This document shows positions 1-8,188 of a stretch of DNA of 64,000 nucleotides, in pieces. The notes under the pieces are model-generated. The model made no database searches and was not told the DNA's origin. It was given only the letters and a program-made list of their open reading frames with translations. Origin of the DNA: JAKZRT01 sp965247915 (GTDB taxonomy: Bacteria > Pseudomonadota > Alphaproteobacteria > Rhodobacterales > Rhodobacteraceae); NCBI GenBank assembly GCA_965247915.1, contig OZ252048.1, forward strand, positions 3,844,001-3,908,000, written 5' to 3'. The position numbers were made by a program, and so were the translations under genes. Every line of letters begins with the position of its first letter. Position 1 is the first letter of the stretch.

Positions 1-229
1 TTCGGACCGAGATCGATTTGGTCCCCCAATCGACTTCGTTCAGCGCTTTGATGATGTTCTTGCGCGCCTCAACTTTCTCGTCCGGCGCGACCGCATCTTC
101 GAGGTCGAGAAAGATCACGTCGGCGTCAGACTTGGCTGCTTTTTCAAACAGGTTCGGCTGGCTGCCGGGCACGGCAAGTTCGCTGCGATTCAGGCGGCCT
201 GTGGCCTGTTCAATTGGGTGAAAGCTCAT
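1..229 (-). CDS. mclA: Malyl-CoA lyase, N-terminal part (runs off the window)
   Basis: Reading the minus strand from ATG at 229 gives an open frame to the window edge, beginning MSFHPIEQATGRLNRSELAV. It continues into the segment VIFLDLEDAVAPDEK (about residues 39-53), the N-terminal signature of HpcH/HpaI-type malyl-CoA and citrate lyases and very like Methylorubrum MclA as I remember it. An AAGGAG ribosome site lies about 10 nt upstream. The enzyme splits L-malyl-CoA into acetyl-CoA and glyoxylate, the last step of the serine cycle. That fits the malate-CoA ligase and other serine-cycle genes on the opposite strand just beyond the regulator. Only about 76 residues are visible, so the acid/base and metal residues of the barrel cannot be checked. 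Confidence 0.88.
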   Translation of the reverse strand, partial: MSFHPIEQATGRLNRSELAVPGSQPNLFEKAAKSDADVIFLDLEDAVAPDEKVEARKNIIKALNEVDWGTKSISVR

Positions 230-340
230 TTTCTGACCGCTCCTTTTGGTCTGGTCTGAGGGCATGGCGGCGACAGAAAGAGGGAAAACCGAGCCCTGTC
301 AAGAAATATAGTTGCGCGCGACCCAATGTCTCACGACCGA

Positions 341-997
341 TCATTGCCCATCAGAGCCGCCCATGATCCGTTCGCCGGCCAAGCGCGATGAATAGTAAAA
401 AGCAATCGCCTGGGCCCGGCTTCGGACCGACAGTTTTTCGTACATGTTCGACAAGTGAAATTTGACCGTGTTGGTCGAAATTCCCAGCTCTTTGCTAAGC
501 TCGCGATTGGTCAGCCCTTTGGACAGCGCCTCGAGCATCACCCGTTCCTTGCGCGACAACTGATGGATCGGGTCGTTTTGCAATTTCCGGACATCGAGAA
601 ACGGAAAAACCATTTTTCCGGCAGCGACGTCGGCGCAGGTCGCCAAAAGCCCCCCGACCGCGCCCGAGCGTGGCGCAAAACCTGCAGCCCCCGCCGTCAT
701 CGCCAGGCGCGGCAGGTCGCCCGCATCGTTGCCGTAGACCACCAGCTTTGGCGCCGAAGCCTGATCGCGCAGCACTTCGATCAGCTTGGCACCACCAAGT
801 GCCGGCAGGTTCCAGTCGATCACCCCAAGCTGCACCGGCACCCGCATGACCGTGCCCAAAAACCCCTCGGCCGTCGCGGTGGTCGCGACCAGCGAGAATC
901 GGGGGTCACGGTCGAATATCTCGGACATGGCCGTCAGAACCAGCGGATTGCTGTCGGCCAGCATGATCGCGATCGGGCGCTCGTTTCCACCAACCAT
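341..997 (-). CDS. LuxR/NarL-family response regulator with atypical receiver
   Basis: 218 residues: an N-terminal receiver-like domain (about 8-125) and a C-terminal LuxR helix-turn-helix (about 145-205; the block LTNRELSKELGISTNTVKFH is the recognition region). The phospho-acceptor position is D61 (VIDWNLP). The other receiver residues are degenerate: the acidic pair is A14-D15, the usual Thr/Ser site reads VVYGN (86-90), and the usual Lys is Arg110 (GFAPRSG). The gene sits between mclA and the divergent sgaA operon, so it is a good candidate regulator of the serine-cycle genes, by position only. The 215-nt gap upstream holds several dyads that could be its operators. Methylorubrum uses a LysR-type regulator (QscR) for this pathway, so the regulator class here differs. 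Confidence 0.85.
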   Translation of the reverse strand: MVGGNERPIAIMLADSNPLVLTAMSEIFDRDPRFSLVATTATAEGFLGTVMRVPVQLGVIDWNLPALGGAKLIEVLRDQASAPKLVVYGNDAGDLPRLAMTAGAAGFAPRSGAVGGLLATCADVAAGKMVFPFLDVRKLQNDPIHQLSRKERVMLEALSKGLTNRELSKELGISTNTVKFHLSNMYEKLSVRSRAQAIAFYYSSRLAGERIMGGSDGQ

Positions 998-1024
998 CTG
1001 ATTTTACGCTCCAAGTTCCAGTTT

Positions 1025-1097
1025 CCCGCCCATATTGGCGGGCGAGACATTGGTATACCACGGTATTTGTTCCATTTGGGTAGGAATTTCCCCACCC
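1025..1097. promoter_or_regulatory. Divergent control region with three dyads
   Basis: The 998-1211 gap separates the LuxR-type gene (minus) from sgaA (plus). Three symmetric elements are visible: CCCGCC-CATATT-GGCGGG at 1025-1042 (perfect 6-bp arms), the perfect 10-bp palindrome TGGTATACCA at 1051-1060, and an imperfect 20-bp dyad GGGTAGGAATTTCCCCACCC at 1078-1097. A binding site for the neighbouring regulator is an inference. The first element lies in the leader of the regulator gene and could instead form an RNA hairpin. No confident -10/-35 pair was picked. Confidence 0.4.
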
Positions 1098-1211
1098 ATA
1101 AAGATACCCAAAAGCAGGAGTAAAGGCCGTTGCGACCCAAGGCAAGTGCGAACAATCCTTGTCGGAATGCATCAACGGGCTCAATGCGGCCAACGAGGGA
1201 CTGGAGTAGTT

Positions 1212-2456
1212 ATGAGCGACCCGAATATATTTCCCCAACTGGTAATCCCCGAAACCCTCGCCGCTGGCCCCGGCCCAGGCAATACCGACGCCCGGGTTCT
1301 GGCAAGATTCGCGGGCAGCGGCGTGGCCGACCACATGCAGGCCGACGTGCTGCGCGGCATGATCGAATGCAAGCACATGCTGCGCGACCTTTGGGGCACC
1401 AAAAACGTTTACACATACGGCGTCGCCGGAACCGGGTTCAGCGCGCTTGACGTCCTTTTCAACGCGATCCTTCCCGGCGACAGCGTGCTGGCCTTCACCA
1501 ATGGCACCTTCAGCGGCATCGACGCGCTGACGATCCGGATGAAGGCCGCGACCCGCGACGAACTGGCGGCCAACCCGATGAACCCGGAACCCGCAGACGT
1601 CACTGTCATCGAAGTACCGCACGGACAATCAGTGACCGCCGATGTCATCAGCGCGGCCATGGCTGAACACACACCCAAATGGGCGTTCATGGCGCATTGG
1701 GAAACCGGGTCCGGCCGGACCAACGACATCCAGGCTTTCTCGGACGCCTGCGAAATGTACGGCGCGATGGGTTTGATCGATGCGGTGTCGTCGCTTGGCA
1801 TCCAGGACTTTGCCATCGACGATTACCCCGGAGTGGTCGGCTGGGCCTCGTGCCCGCAAAAGGGCGTTCTGTGCCTGCCGCTGACCTACGCCCCGGTCAG
1901 CTTCACCGACCGATACATCGACGAGGTCCGCAAGACCGGCTGTCATTCCTACGTTCACCATCCGATCCTCGAGGCCCGCCATTGGGGCGTCATCGACAGT
2001 GCGGACGTTGATAAACCAGCCTATCACCGCACCCATTCGGGCTATGCGGTTGCGGCGTTCCACGAAGCCCTGCGCATAACACTTCAACACGGCCTAGCCC
2101 AGCGCGCCCGCGACTATTCTTTCCACGAACGGGCCCTGCGCGAAGCCGTAAGCGCGATGGGATGCACTGTAACATCGAACATGACCAGCCTGGTGGTGCT
2201 AAACCTCCCAGGACCGCTGGCCGGTCGCGAGATGGAACTTGTGCAATCCTGTCGCGCGCAAAATTTCTGCATCTGGCCGACCCTGTCGGAACCGGTTCAG
2301 GTGCGAATTGGCATTCTGAACCAGCTGAGCCAGGCGGCGATCACCGACATCGTGCTGCGCTTTGGGACTGCGATGAACGAAATGCAGGCGGGGATCAACC
2401 TGGACGACATAAGCGACTTTCTGGCCCGGTATTACGGCCAGTCAAAGGCAGCCTAG
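1212..2456 (+). CDS. sgaA: Serine-glyoxylate aminotransferase
   Basis: 414 residues, class V PLP aminotransferase. The frame is open further upstream, but ATG 1212 is preceded by GGAG at about 1203 and gives the family's usual N-terminus (MSDPNIFPQL, then a GPGPGN loop). The PLP-binding lysine is K217 in SCPQKGVLC, and D190 (LIDAVSS) is placed to contact the PLP nitrogen. The enzyme transfers the amino group of serine to glyoxylate, giving hydroxypyruvate and glycine, so it links C1-derived serine to the rest of the serine cycle. It is the first gene of the plus-strand operon sgaA-mtkA-mtkB-hpr-ppc-glyA, with 9 nt to mtkA. Function is strongly supported by this context. Confidence 0.93.
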   Translation: MSDPNIFPQLVIPETLAAGPGPGNTDARVLARFAGSGVADHMQADVLRGMIECKHMLRDLWGTKNVYTYGVAGTGFSALDVLFNAILPGDSVLAFTNGTFSGIDALTIRMKAATRDELAANPMNPEPADVTVIEVPHGQSVTADVISAAMAEHTPKWAFMAHWETGSGRTNDIQAFSDACEMYGAMGLIDAVSSLGIQDFAIDDYPGVVGWASCPQKGVLCLPLTYAPVSFTDRYIDEVRKTGCHSYVHHPILEARHWGVIDSADVDKPAYHRTHSGYAVAAFHEALRITLQHGLAQRARDYSFHERALREAVSAMGCTVTSNMTSLVVLNLPGPLAGREMELVQSCRAQNFCIWPTLSEPVQVRIGILNQLSQAAITDIVLRFGTAMNEMQAGINLDDISDFLARYYGQSKAA

Positions 2457-2465
2457 GAAACCAAC

Positions 2466-3665
2466 ATGGACATTCATGAATATCAGGCCAAGGAAGTTCT
2501 TTCCAACTTTGGCGTCGACATTCCGCCGGGAGCGCTGGCCTACAGTCCCGAACAAGCGGCGTACCGCGCGCGCGAACTGGGTGGTGACAAGTGGATCGTG
2601 AAGGCCCAGGTTCATGCCGGGGGCCGTGGCAAGGCGGGTGGCATCAAGCTCTGCGGCTCCGAGCACGAGATTCACGCGGCCTGCGAAGAGTTGTTCGGCA
2701 AGAAACTTGTGACGCATCAGACCGGCGCCGAGGGCAAAGGTATCTACCGCGTCTATGTCGAGGCCGCAGTTCCGATTGAACGCGAGATCTACCTTGGATT
2801 TGTTCTGGATCGCACCAGCCAACGGATCATGATCGTGGCCTCGTCGGAAGGCGGCATGGAGATCGAAGACATTTCGGCCGGACGCCCTGACAGCATTGTG
2901 CGTTCGACCATTGAACCGGCCGCCGGCTTGCCAGACTTTCAGGCGCGCGAGATCGCTTTTGCACTGGGTCTTGAACCGGCGTTGATACAACAGATGGTGC
3001 GCACCCTGAAGGGTTGCTACCGGGCGTTTCGCGACCTTGATGCCACGATGGTCGAGATCAACCCGCTGGTGGTTACCGGTGACAACCGCATTCTGGCGCT
3101 GGATGCCAAGATGACTTTTGACGACAATGCGCTCTTTCGGCACCCGCAAATATCCGAACTGCGCGACAAGTCTCAGGAAGACCCGCGCGAAAGCCGTGCC
3201 GCTGACCGGGGGCTTTCCTATGTCGGCCTTGAGGGAAACATCGGCTGTATCGTCAACGGTGCGGGCCTTGCGATGGCGACGATGGACACGATCAAGCTGG
3301 CCGGGGGTGAACCGGCGAACTTTCTCGACATCGGCGGCGGGGCGACACCCGAACGGGTGGCCAAAGCCTTCCGCCTGGTTTTGTCGGACGGCAACGTTCA
3401 GGCGGTGCTGGTCAACATATTCGCAGGCATCAACCGCTGTGACTGGGTTGCCGAAGGGGTGGTTCAGGCGCTGAAAGAGGTCCAGGTCGATGTGCCGGTG
3501 ATTGTCCGGCTTGCCGGCACCAACGTCGAAGAGGGCCAAAAGATACTCGCCCAGTCGGGTCTGCCGATCATTCGCGCATCGACACTGAGCGAAGCCGCCG
3601 AACGTGCGGTCAGCGCCTGGCAAAGCGACGCAACCCAAGGCACGCAGGTGAGGGCAGCGACATGA
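2466..3665 (+). CDS. mtkA: Malate-CoA ligase (malate thiokinase), beta subunit
   Basis: 399 residues, homologous to succinyl-CoA synthetase beta (SucC). It begins MDIHEYQAKEVLSNFGV; an ATP-grasp domain covers about residues 1-230 (HAGGRGKAGG loop near 50-60) and a CoA-ligase domain follows (FLDIGGGATPERV). The close likeness to Methylorubrum MtkA, and the location beside mclA, sgaA and ppc, argue for malate rather than succinate as substrate: malate + CoA + ATP gives malyl-CoA. An AGGAAA ribosome site stands 5 nt before the ATG. The last codons overlap mtkB (ATGA), indicating coupled translation of the two subunits. Confidence 0.93.
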   Translation: MDIHEYQAKEVLSNFGVDIPPGALAYSPEQAAYRARELGGDKWIVKAQVHAGGRGKAGGIKLCGSEHEIHAACEELFGKKLVTHQTGAEGKGIYRVYVEAAVPIEREIYLGFVLDRTSQRIMIVASSEGGMEIEDISAGRPDSIVRSTIEPAAGLPDFQAREIAFALGLEPALIQQMVRTLKGCYRAFRDLDATMVEINPLVVTGDNRILALDAKMTFDDNALFRHPQISELRDKSQEDPRESRAADRGLSYVGLEGNIGCIVNGAGLAMATMDTIKLAGGEPANFLDIGGGATPERVAKAFRLVLSDGNVQAVLVNIFAGINRCDWVAEGVVQALKEVQVDVPVIVRLAGTNVEEGQKILAQSGLPIIRASTLSEAAERAVSAWQSDATQGTQVRAAT

Positions 3666-4543
3666 GTATTCTTCTTGACGGCGACACCAAGGTAATCGTC
3701 CATGGCATCACCGGTCGCATGGCTAGGTTTCACACCAAGGATATGTTGAACTATGGCACCAACGTCGTGGGCGGCGTTGTCCCCGGCAAAGGCGGCGAAA
3801 GCGTCGAGGGCGTGCCGGTTTTCGACACCGTCAAAGACGCTGTATCCGAGACCGGCGCCGAAGCCAGCCTGGTGTTTGTGCCGCCGCCTTTCGCGGCCGA
3901 CAGCATCATGGAGGCCGCTGACGCGGGCATCAGATATTGCGTCTGCATCACCGACGGCATCCCGGCGCAGGACATGATCCGCGTCAAACGGTACATGTAC
4001 CGCTATCCCAGGGAACGCCGCATGGTGCTGACCGGTCCGAACTGCGCGGGCACCATCAGCCCGGGCAAGGCGCTGTTGGGAATCATGCCGGGGCACATCT
4101 ATCTGCAGGGCAACGTTGGCATCGTCGGCCGGTCGGGCACGTTAGGCTACGAGGCGGCGGCGCAGCTGAAGGATCGAGGGATCGGCGTGTCGACCAGTGT
4201 CGGCATTGGTGGCGACCCGATCAACGGATCGTCGTTCAAAGACATCCTTCAGCGATTCGAGGACGACGACGAGACCCATATCATTGCCCTGATCGGTGAA
4301 ATCGGTGGCCCGCAGGAAGCCGAGGCAGCAGCCTTTATCCGGGACCATATGACCAAGCCGGTGGTGGCTTATGTTGCCGGTCTGACCGCCCCTAAGGGAC
4401 GCACCATGGGCCACGCTGGTGCGATCATCTCGGCCTTCGGCGAAAGCGCATCGGAAAAGGTTGAGATCCTCACGTCTGCGGGCGTAACGGTCGCGGAAAA
4501 CCCTGCGGTGATCGGCGAAACCATCGCGCGCGTTATGCAATAG
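3662..4543 (+). CDS. mtkB: Malate-CoA ligase, alpha subunit
   Basis: 293 residues, homologous to succinyl-CoA synthetase alpha (SucD). It has an N-terminal CoA-binding Rossmann domain (VIVHGITGRMARFHTKDML), the middle segment TGPNCAGTISPG, and the phosphohistidine loop MGHAGAII with H251 as the residue phosphorylated during catalysis. The start overlaps the mtkA stop by 4 nt (ATGA). With MtkA it activates malate to malyl-CoA, the substrate of the divergent malyl-CoA lyase. A true SucD would have a very similar sequence, so the malate assignment rests on neighbours and on the whole-length resemblance to MtkB. Confidence 0.92.
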   Translation: MSILLDGDTKVIVHGITGRMARFHTKDMLNYGTNVVGGVVPGKGGESVEGVPVFDTVKDAVSETGAEASLVFVPPPFAADSIMEAADAGIRYCVCITDGIPAQDMIRVKRYMYRYPRERRMVLTGPNCAGTISPGKALLGIMPGHIYLQGNVGIVGRSGTLGYEAAAQLKDRGIGVSTSVGIGGDPINGSSFKDILQRFEDDDETHIIALIGEIGGPQEAEAAAFIRDHMTKPVVAYVAGLTAPKGRTMGHAGAIISAFGESASEKVEILTSAGVTVAENPAVIGETIARVMQ

Positions 4544-4555
4544 GGAGCCCGCACC

Positions 4556-5527
4556 ATGGCAAAACCCCGCGTTCTGGTCTCGCGTCGCTGGCCTGGGGCC
4601 GTCGAAGCAAAGATGGCCGAAAACTATGATGTGACGCTGAATGCGTCCGACGCGCCGCTGAGTGCTACCGATTTTCAGGCCGCATTGCGCGACTATGACG
4701 CGGTTTGCCCGACGGTCACCGACAAGCTGGGCGCCGATGTTCTGGACGTGGCGTCACCGCGCGCCAGGATTCTGGGCAACTACGGCGTCGGCTTTTCGCA
4801 CATCGACCTCGACGCGGCCAAATCCGCAGGTCTTGCCGTGACTAACACGCCCGAGGTTCTGAGCGATTGCACCGCCGACACCGCGATGACGCTTTTGCTG
4901 ATGGCCGCGCGCCGCGCCGGCGAAGGCGAACGCGAAGTGCGGGCCGGTGCCTGGACCGGCTGGCGTCCGACCCACATGATCGGCACCAAGATCACCGGCA
5001 AGACCATCGGCATCGTCGGCTTTGGCCGCATTGGCCAGAAAATGGCCCACAAGACGCATTTCGGTTTTGACATGAAGGTGATCGCGCAGGATTTTTACCC
5101 GGTCAAAGCGCAAGTCCTGGCCGAGACCGGCGCGGTGCAGGTCGACACCATCGAAGAACTTCTCGAAAAATCCGATTTCGTGACCCTGCACTGCCCCGGC
5201 GGCGACGAGAATTATCACCTGATTAACGCCGAGCGGCTGAAGCGGATGAAACCCGAGGCCTATCTGATCAACACCGCGCGCGGCGAAGTTGTCGATGCCG
5301 ATGCGCTGGTTGACGCGCTTCAGGCGGGAACCATACGCGGCGCGGGGCTGGATGTATTCGAGGGCGAGCCCAACATTAACCCCCGGCTTTTGGAATGCGA
5401 AAACGCGGTGTTGTTCCCCCATCTCGGCAGCGCCACGCTGGAAACCCGCGAAGCCATGGGGTTCCGGGTGCTCGACAACCTTGACGCCTTCTTTTCGGGC
5501 AACGAACCCCGAGACCGCGTCGTCTGA
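4556..5527 (+). CDS. hprA: D-2-hydroxyacid dehydrogenase, probable hydroxypyruvate/glyoxylate reductase
   Basis: 323 residues with the D-isomer 2-hydroxyacid dehydrogenase fold: NAD(P) loop GFGRIGQKMA (155-164) and the catalytic triad R242 (NTARGE), E271 (VFEGEPN) and H289 (LFPHLGS). In the serine cycle this step reduces hydroxypyruvate to glycerate, and the position between mtkB and ppc supports that. In sequence it looks nearer to GyaR/GRHPR-type reductases than to the Methylorubrum HprA that I recall, so the symbol is given for role, not strict orthology. The ribosome site is GGGAG shortly before the ATG. The stop overlaps the ppc start (TGATG). Confidence 0.82.
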   Translation: MAKPRVLVSRRWPGAVEAKMAENYDVTLNASDAPLSATDFQAALRDYDAVCPTVTDKLGADVLDVASPRARILGNYGVGFSHIDLDAAKSAGLAVTNTPEVLSDCTADTAMTLLLMAARRAGEGEREVRAGAWTGWRPTHMIGTKITGKTIGIVGFGRIGQKMAHKTHFGFDMKVIAQDFYPVKAQVLAETGAVQVDTIEELLEKSDFVTLHCPGGDENYHLINAERLKRMKPEAYLINTARGEVVDADALVDALQAGTIRGAGLDVFEGEPNINPRLLECENAVLFPHLGSATLETREAMGFRVLDNLDAFFSGNEPRDRVV

Positions 5528-8166
5528 TGGCCAAGGCGACGCCGGATCACGCGCCCGACCGGCAGGGCAGCGACCGGGACTATGCCGCCGGCCTGCGCGA
5601 CGAGCTTCGCGCGCTGTGGCGCAACATCCTAGTCAAACGCGCGCCGCATGTGGCCGAATGGGCCGCGCAGGCCGACCCGTCGGCGATCCCGGTTGGCCGC
5701 GAAGCCACCCCCTTTCTTCAGGCGTTGACGATCTGGTTCCAGCTATCGCGCATTGCCGGCGAAAACGCCGAGGTCCGCGACCGGCGCCTGACCGAGACCC
5801 GCGACGGTGCACAAGCGGTTCCCGGCACCTTCGCCGACGCGATGGCGGTGATCGGGCTTGACGCGCCCGGTTTTGCCAAGATTGCCGACCGCCTGTCGGT
5901 TGGCCCGACGCTGACTGCCCATCCCACCGAGGCCAAGCGGGTGACGGTTCTGGAGATTCACCGGCGCATCTATCGTCATCTTGTGGCCCTCGAGACCCAA
6001 CGCTGGACCCCGCGCGAACGGGCCGGAATTCTCATCGACATCGAAGGCGAGATTGACCTCTTGTGGATGACCGGCGAACTGCGCCTCGAACGGCCCAGCC
6101 TCGAGGACGAGATTCAATGGGGCTTGCAGTTTTTCCGCGACAGCATCTTTGACGCGGTGCCCCAGGTCTTTGACCAGTTTGAGCGCGCCGCCGTCGAGAC
6201 GTTTGGCGAAGCCCCCCAGGTCACACTCTGCATCCGTTTCCACAGCTGGATCGGCGGCGACCGCGACGGCAATCCCAATGTTACCGCCGACCGCACAACG
6301 CGGGCATTGCAAGCAGGGCGCGAAACCGCGCTGGCGCTTTACGACGACCGGCTGGCCCGCGCCGCCGCGCGCCTGAGCGTCAGCGACCGGATCGAGCCGC
6401 TTGCCGACACGCACCGCGCGCGGCTGACCGGGATCATCGAAAGTTCGGGCGTTGCGCCACGGAACCCGAACGAGCTGTTTCGTCAGGCGCTGTCGGCGGT
6501 TCTGGGCAAACTGCGGGCGCAAAATTATTCCCACCTCAGCGATTTTGCCGACGACCTTGAAGCCGTCGACGACGCTCTGGTGTCCATCGGGGCCGAGGTT
6601 CTGGCGCGCCGCTATGTTCGGCCCATCAGGTGGCAGGCCTCGGTCTTCGGCTTTCGAACCGTGACACTGGATATTCGCCAGAACTCGACCGTGACCACCG
6701 ACACAATCGCCGAAGTTTGGGGCCTCGGCGGCGGCGACGTGCCCGATTACGGCAGCGCCAAATGGGCCGACCGGCTGCGCCACGAGCTTAGCACACCGGA
6801 CCTTGCCCCGGTTGACGCGCAAAAGTTAGGCGCCCAGGGCGCAGAACTGATGGCGCTTTTGCAGCTGATGAACCGCGCGCGGGTCGGCCCCGACCGCCGC
6901 GCACTTGGGCCGTTCATCCTGTCGATGACCCGTTCGGCCGACGACCTTCTGGGGGTGTTCTTGCTGGCGCGTTACGCAGGTTTCGGCGCCGAGACGCTGG
7001 ATATCAAAGTGGTCCCGCTTTTCGAGACCATCGAAGATCTTCGCGCCGCCCCCGCGATCCTGAACCAGCTTCTTGGCGTACCGCTCGCGCGTCGCAGCCT
7101 CAAAGCGCAGGGCACCGATCTCGAGATCATGCTGGGCTATTCCGACAGCAACAAGGACGGCGGGTACTTCGCCTCAACCTGGGAACTTTACCGCGCCCAG
7201 CGCCGGATCATGCGCGCGCTGGCCGAGCATGGGTTGAAGCCTGCGTTCTTTCATGGACGCGGCGGATCGGTCAGCCGGGGTGGCGCGCCCACCGGCCGCG
7301 CCATAGCCGCGCAACCTGCCGGCACCATCGACGGCCGCCTGCGGATCACCGAACAGGGCGAAGTGGTTTCGGCCAATTACGCCAACCGGGGTACTGCCGC
7401 CGCACATCTCGAGCTTTTGGCCTCGAGCGCGCTTTTGCATTCGTCGGACACCCGCGGGCGCATTGCCGAGCCCGAGTTTGAAGACGCGCTCGAAGCGCTC
7501 TCGGGCCTCAGCCAGACGACATATACCACGCTGTTGAACGCGCCCGGCTTTATCAGCTATTTCCAGTCCGCAAGCCCGGTTGAGGAACTGGCCAATCTGC
7601 GCATCGGCTCGCGCCCGGCGCGCCGTTTTGGCGCCGCAACGCTTGCAGACTTGCGCGCTATCCCTTGGGTCTTCGCCTGGTCACAGAACCGGCATCTGAT
7701 CACCGGCTGGTACGGCATCGGCAGCGCCATCGACAATTTCCGCCGGATTCGCGGCGCGCGCGGCGACGAGGTTCTGCGGCGAATGTTTACCGCGTCCAAA
7801 CTCTTTCGCCTGATTATCGACGAGGCGGAAAAGTCGTTGTCGCAGTCGGACATGGACATTGCGCGCGAATATGCGGCGCTGGTGCCCGATGCCAGCGACC
7901 GGGACGCGATTTTTGGGCTGATAGCTTCAGAAAATGAACGCGCGCGCGAGGGTATTTTGTGGCTGACCGAGACCCGTGAAATTGCTTCGCGGTTTCCACG
8001 GGCCCAGGCCCGTTTCGCCCGAAATCGCGGCGATCTGGACCGGATAAACCGGTTGCAGATCGCGCTTTTGTATGAAAGCCGATCAGGCGCTGACGGACCC
8101 CGCGTGCCGATTGCGCTTTTGCAAACCATGAACGCAATTTCCGCCGGTCTGGGCTGGACCGGCTGA
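5527..8166 (+). CDS. ppc: Phosphoenolpyruvate carboxylase
   Basis: 879 residues, the usual bacterial length. Visible active-site blocks are TLTAHPTEAKR (catalytic His132), IGGDRDGNPNVT and the glycine-rich FHGRGGSVSRGGAPTGR loop. It carboxylates PEP to oxaloacetate, which malate dehydrogenase (not in this window) turns to malate for MtkAB. It is the second carbon-fixing step of the serine cycle. The start codon overlaps the hpr stop. One oddity: the C-terminus is GLGWTG, whereas most PEP carboxylases end in QNTG with that Asn in the catalytic site. The final Gly is kept. Confidence 0.95.
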   Translation: MAKATPDHAPDRQGSDRDYAAGLRDELRALWRNILVKRAPHVAEWAAQADPSAIPVGREATPFLQALTIWFQLSRIAGENAEVRDRRLTETRDGAQAVPGTFADAMAVIGLDAPGFAKIADRLSVGPTLTAHPTEAKRVTVLEIHRRIYRHLVALETQRWTPRERAGILIDIEGEIDLLWMTGELRLERPSLEDEIQWGLQFFRDSIFDAVPQVFDQFERAAVETFGEAPQVTLCIRFHSWIGGDRDGNPNVTADRTTRALQAGRETALALYDDRLARAAARLSVSDRIEPLADTHRARLTGIIESSGVAPRNPNELFRQALSAVLGKLRAQNYSHLSDFADDLEAVDDALVSIGAEVLARRYVRPIRWQASVFGFRTVTLDIRQNSTVTTDTIAEVWGLGGGDVPDYGSAKWADRLRHELSTPDLAPVDAQKLGAQGAELMALLQLMNRARVGPDRRALGPFILSMTRSADDLLGVFLLARYAGFGAETLDIKVVPLFETIEDLRAAPAILNQLLGVPLARRSLKAQGTDLEIMLGYSDSNKDGGYFASTWELYRAQRRIMRALAEHGLKPAFFHGRGGSVSRGGAPTGRAIAAQPAGTIDGRLRITEQGEVVSANYANRGTAAAHLELLASSALLHSSDTRGRIAEPEFEDALEALSGLSQTTYTTLLNAPGFISYFQSASPVEELANLRIGSRPARRFGAATLADLRAIPWVFAWSQNRHLITGWYGIGSAIDNFRRIRGARGDEVLRRMFTASKLFRLIIDEAEKSLSQSDMDIAREYAALVPDASDRDAIFGLIASENERAREGILWLTETREIASRFPRAQARFARNRGDLDRINRLQIALLYESRSGADGPRVPIALLQTMNAISAGLGWTG

Positions 8167-8188
8167 CCCCTCTTAAGGAGTAACAGTT

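Noticed and set aside
455..1123. Long plus-strand frame over the LuxR-type gene
   Set aside because: It is antisense to a clearly recognised regulator, and its composition (many His, Arg and Gln) is that of a shadow frame.
2442..3638. 398-residue minus-strand frame over mtkA
   Set aside because: Antisense shadow of a well conserved gene; no motif.
5743..6822. 359-residue minus-strand frame over ppc
   Set aside because: Antisense shadow in GC-rich sequence; no ribosome site or motif.
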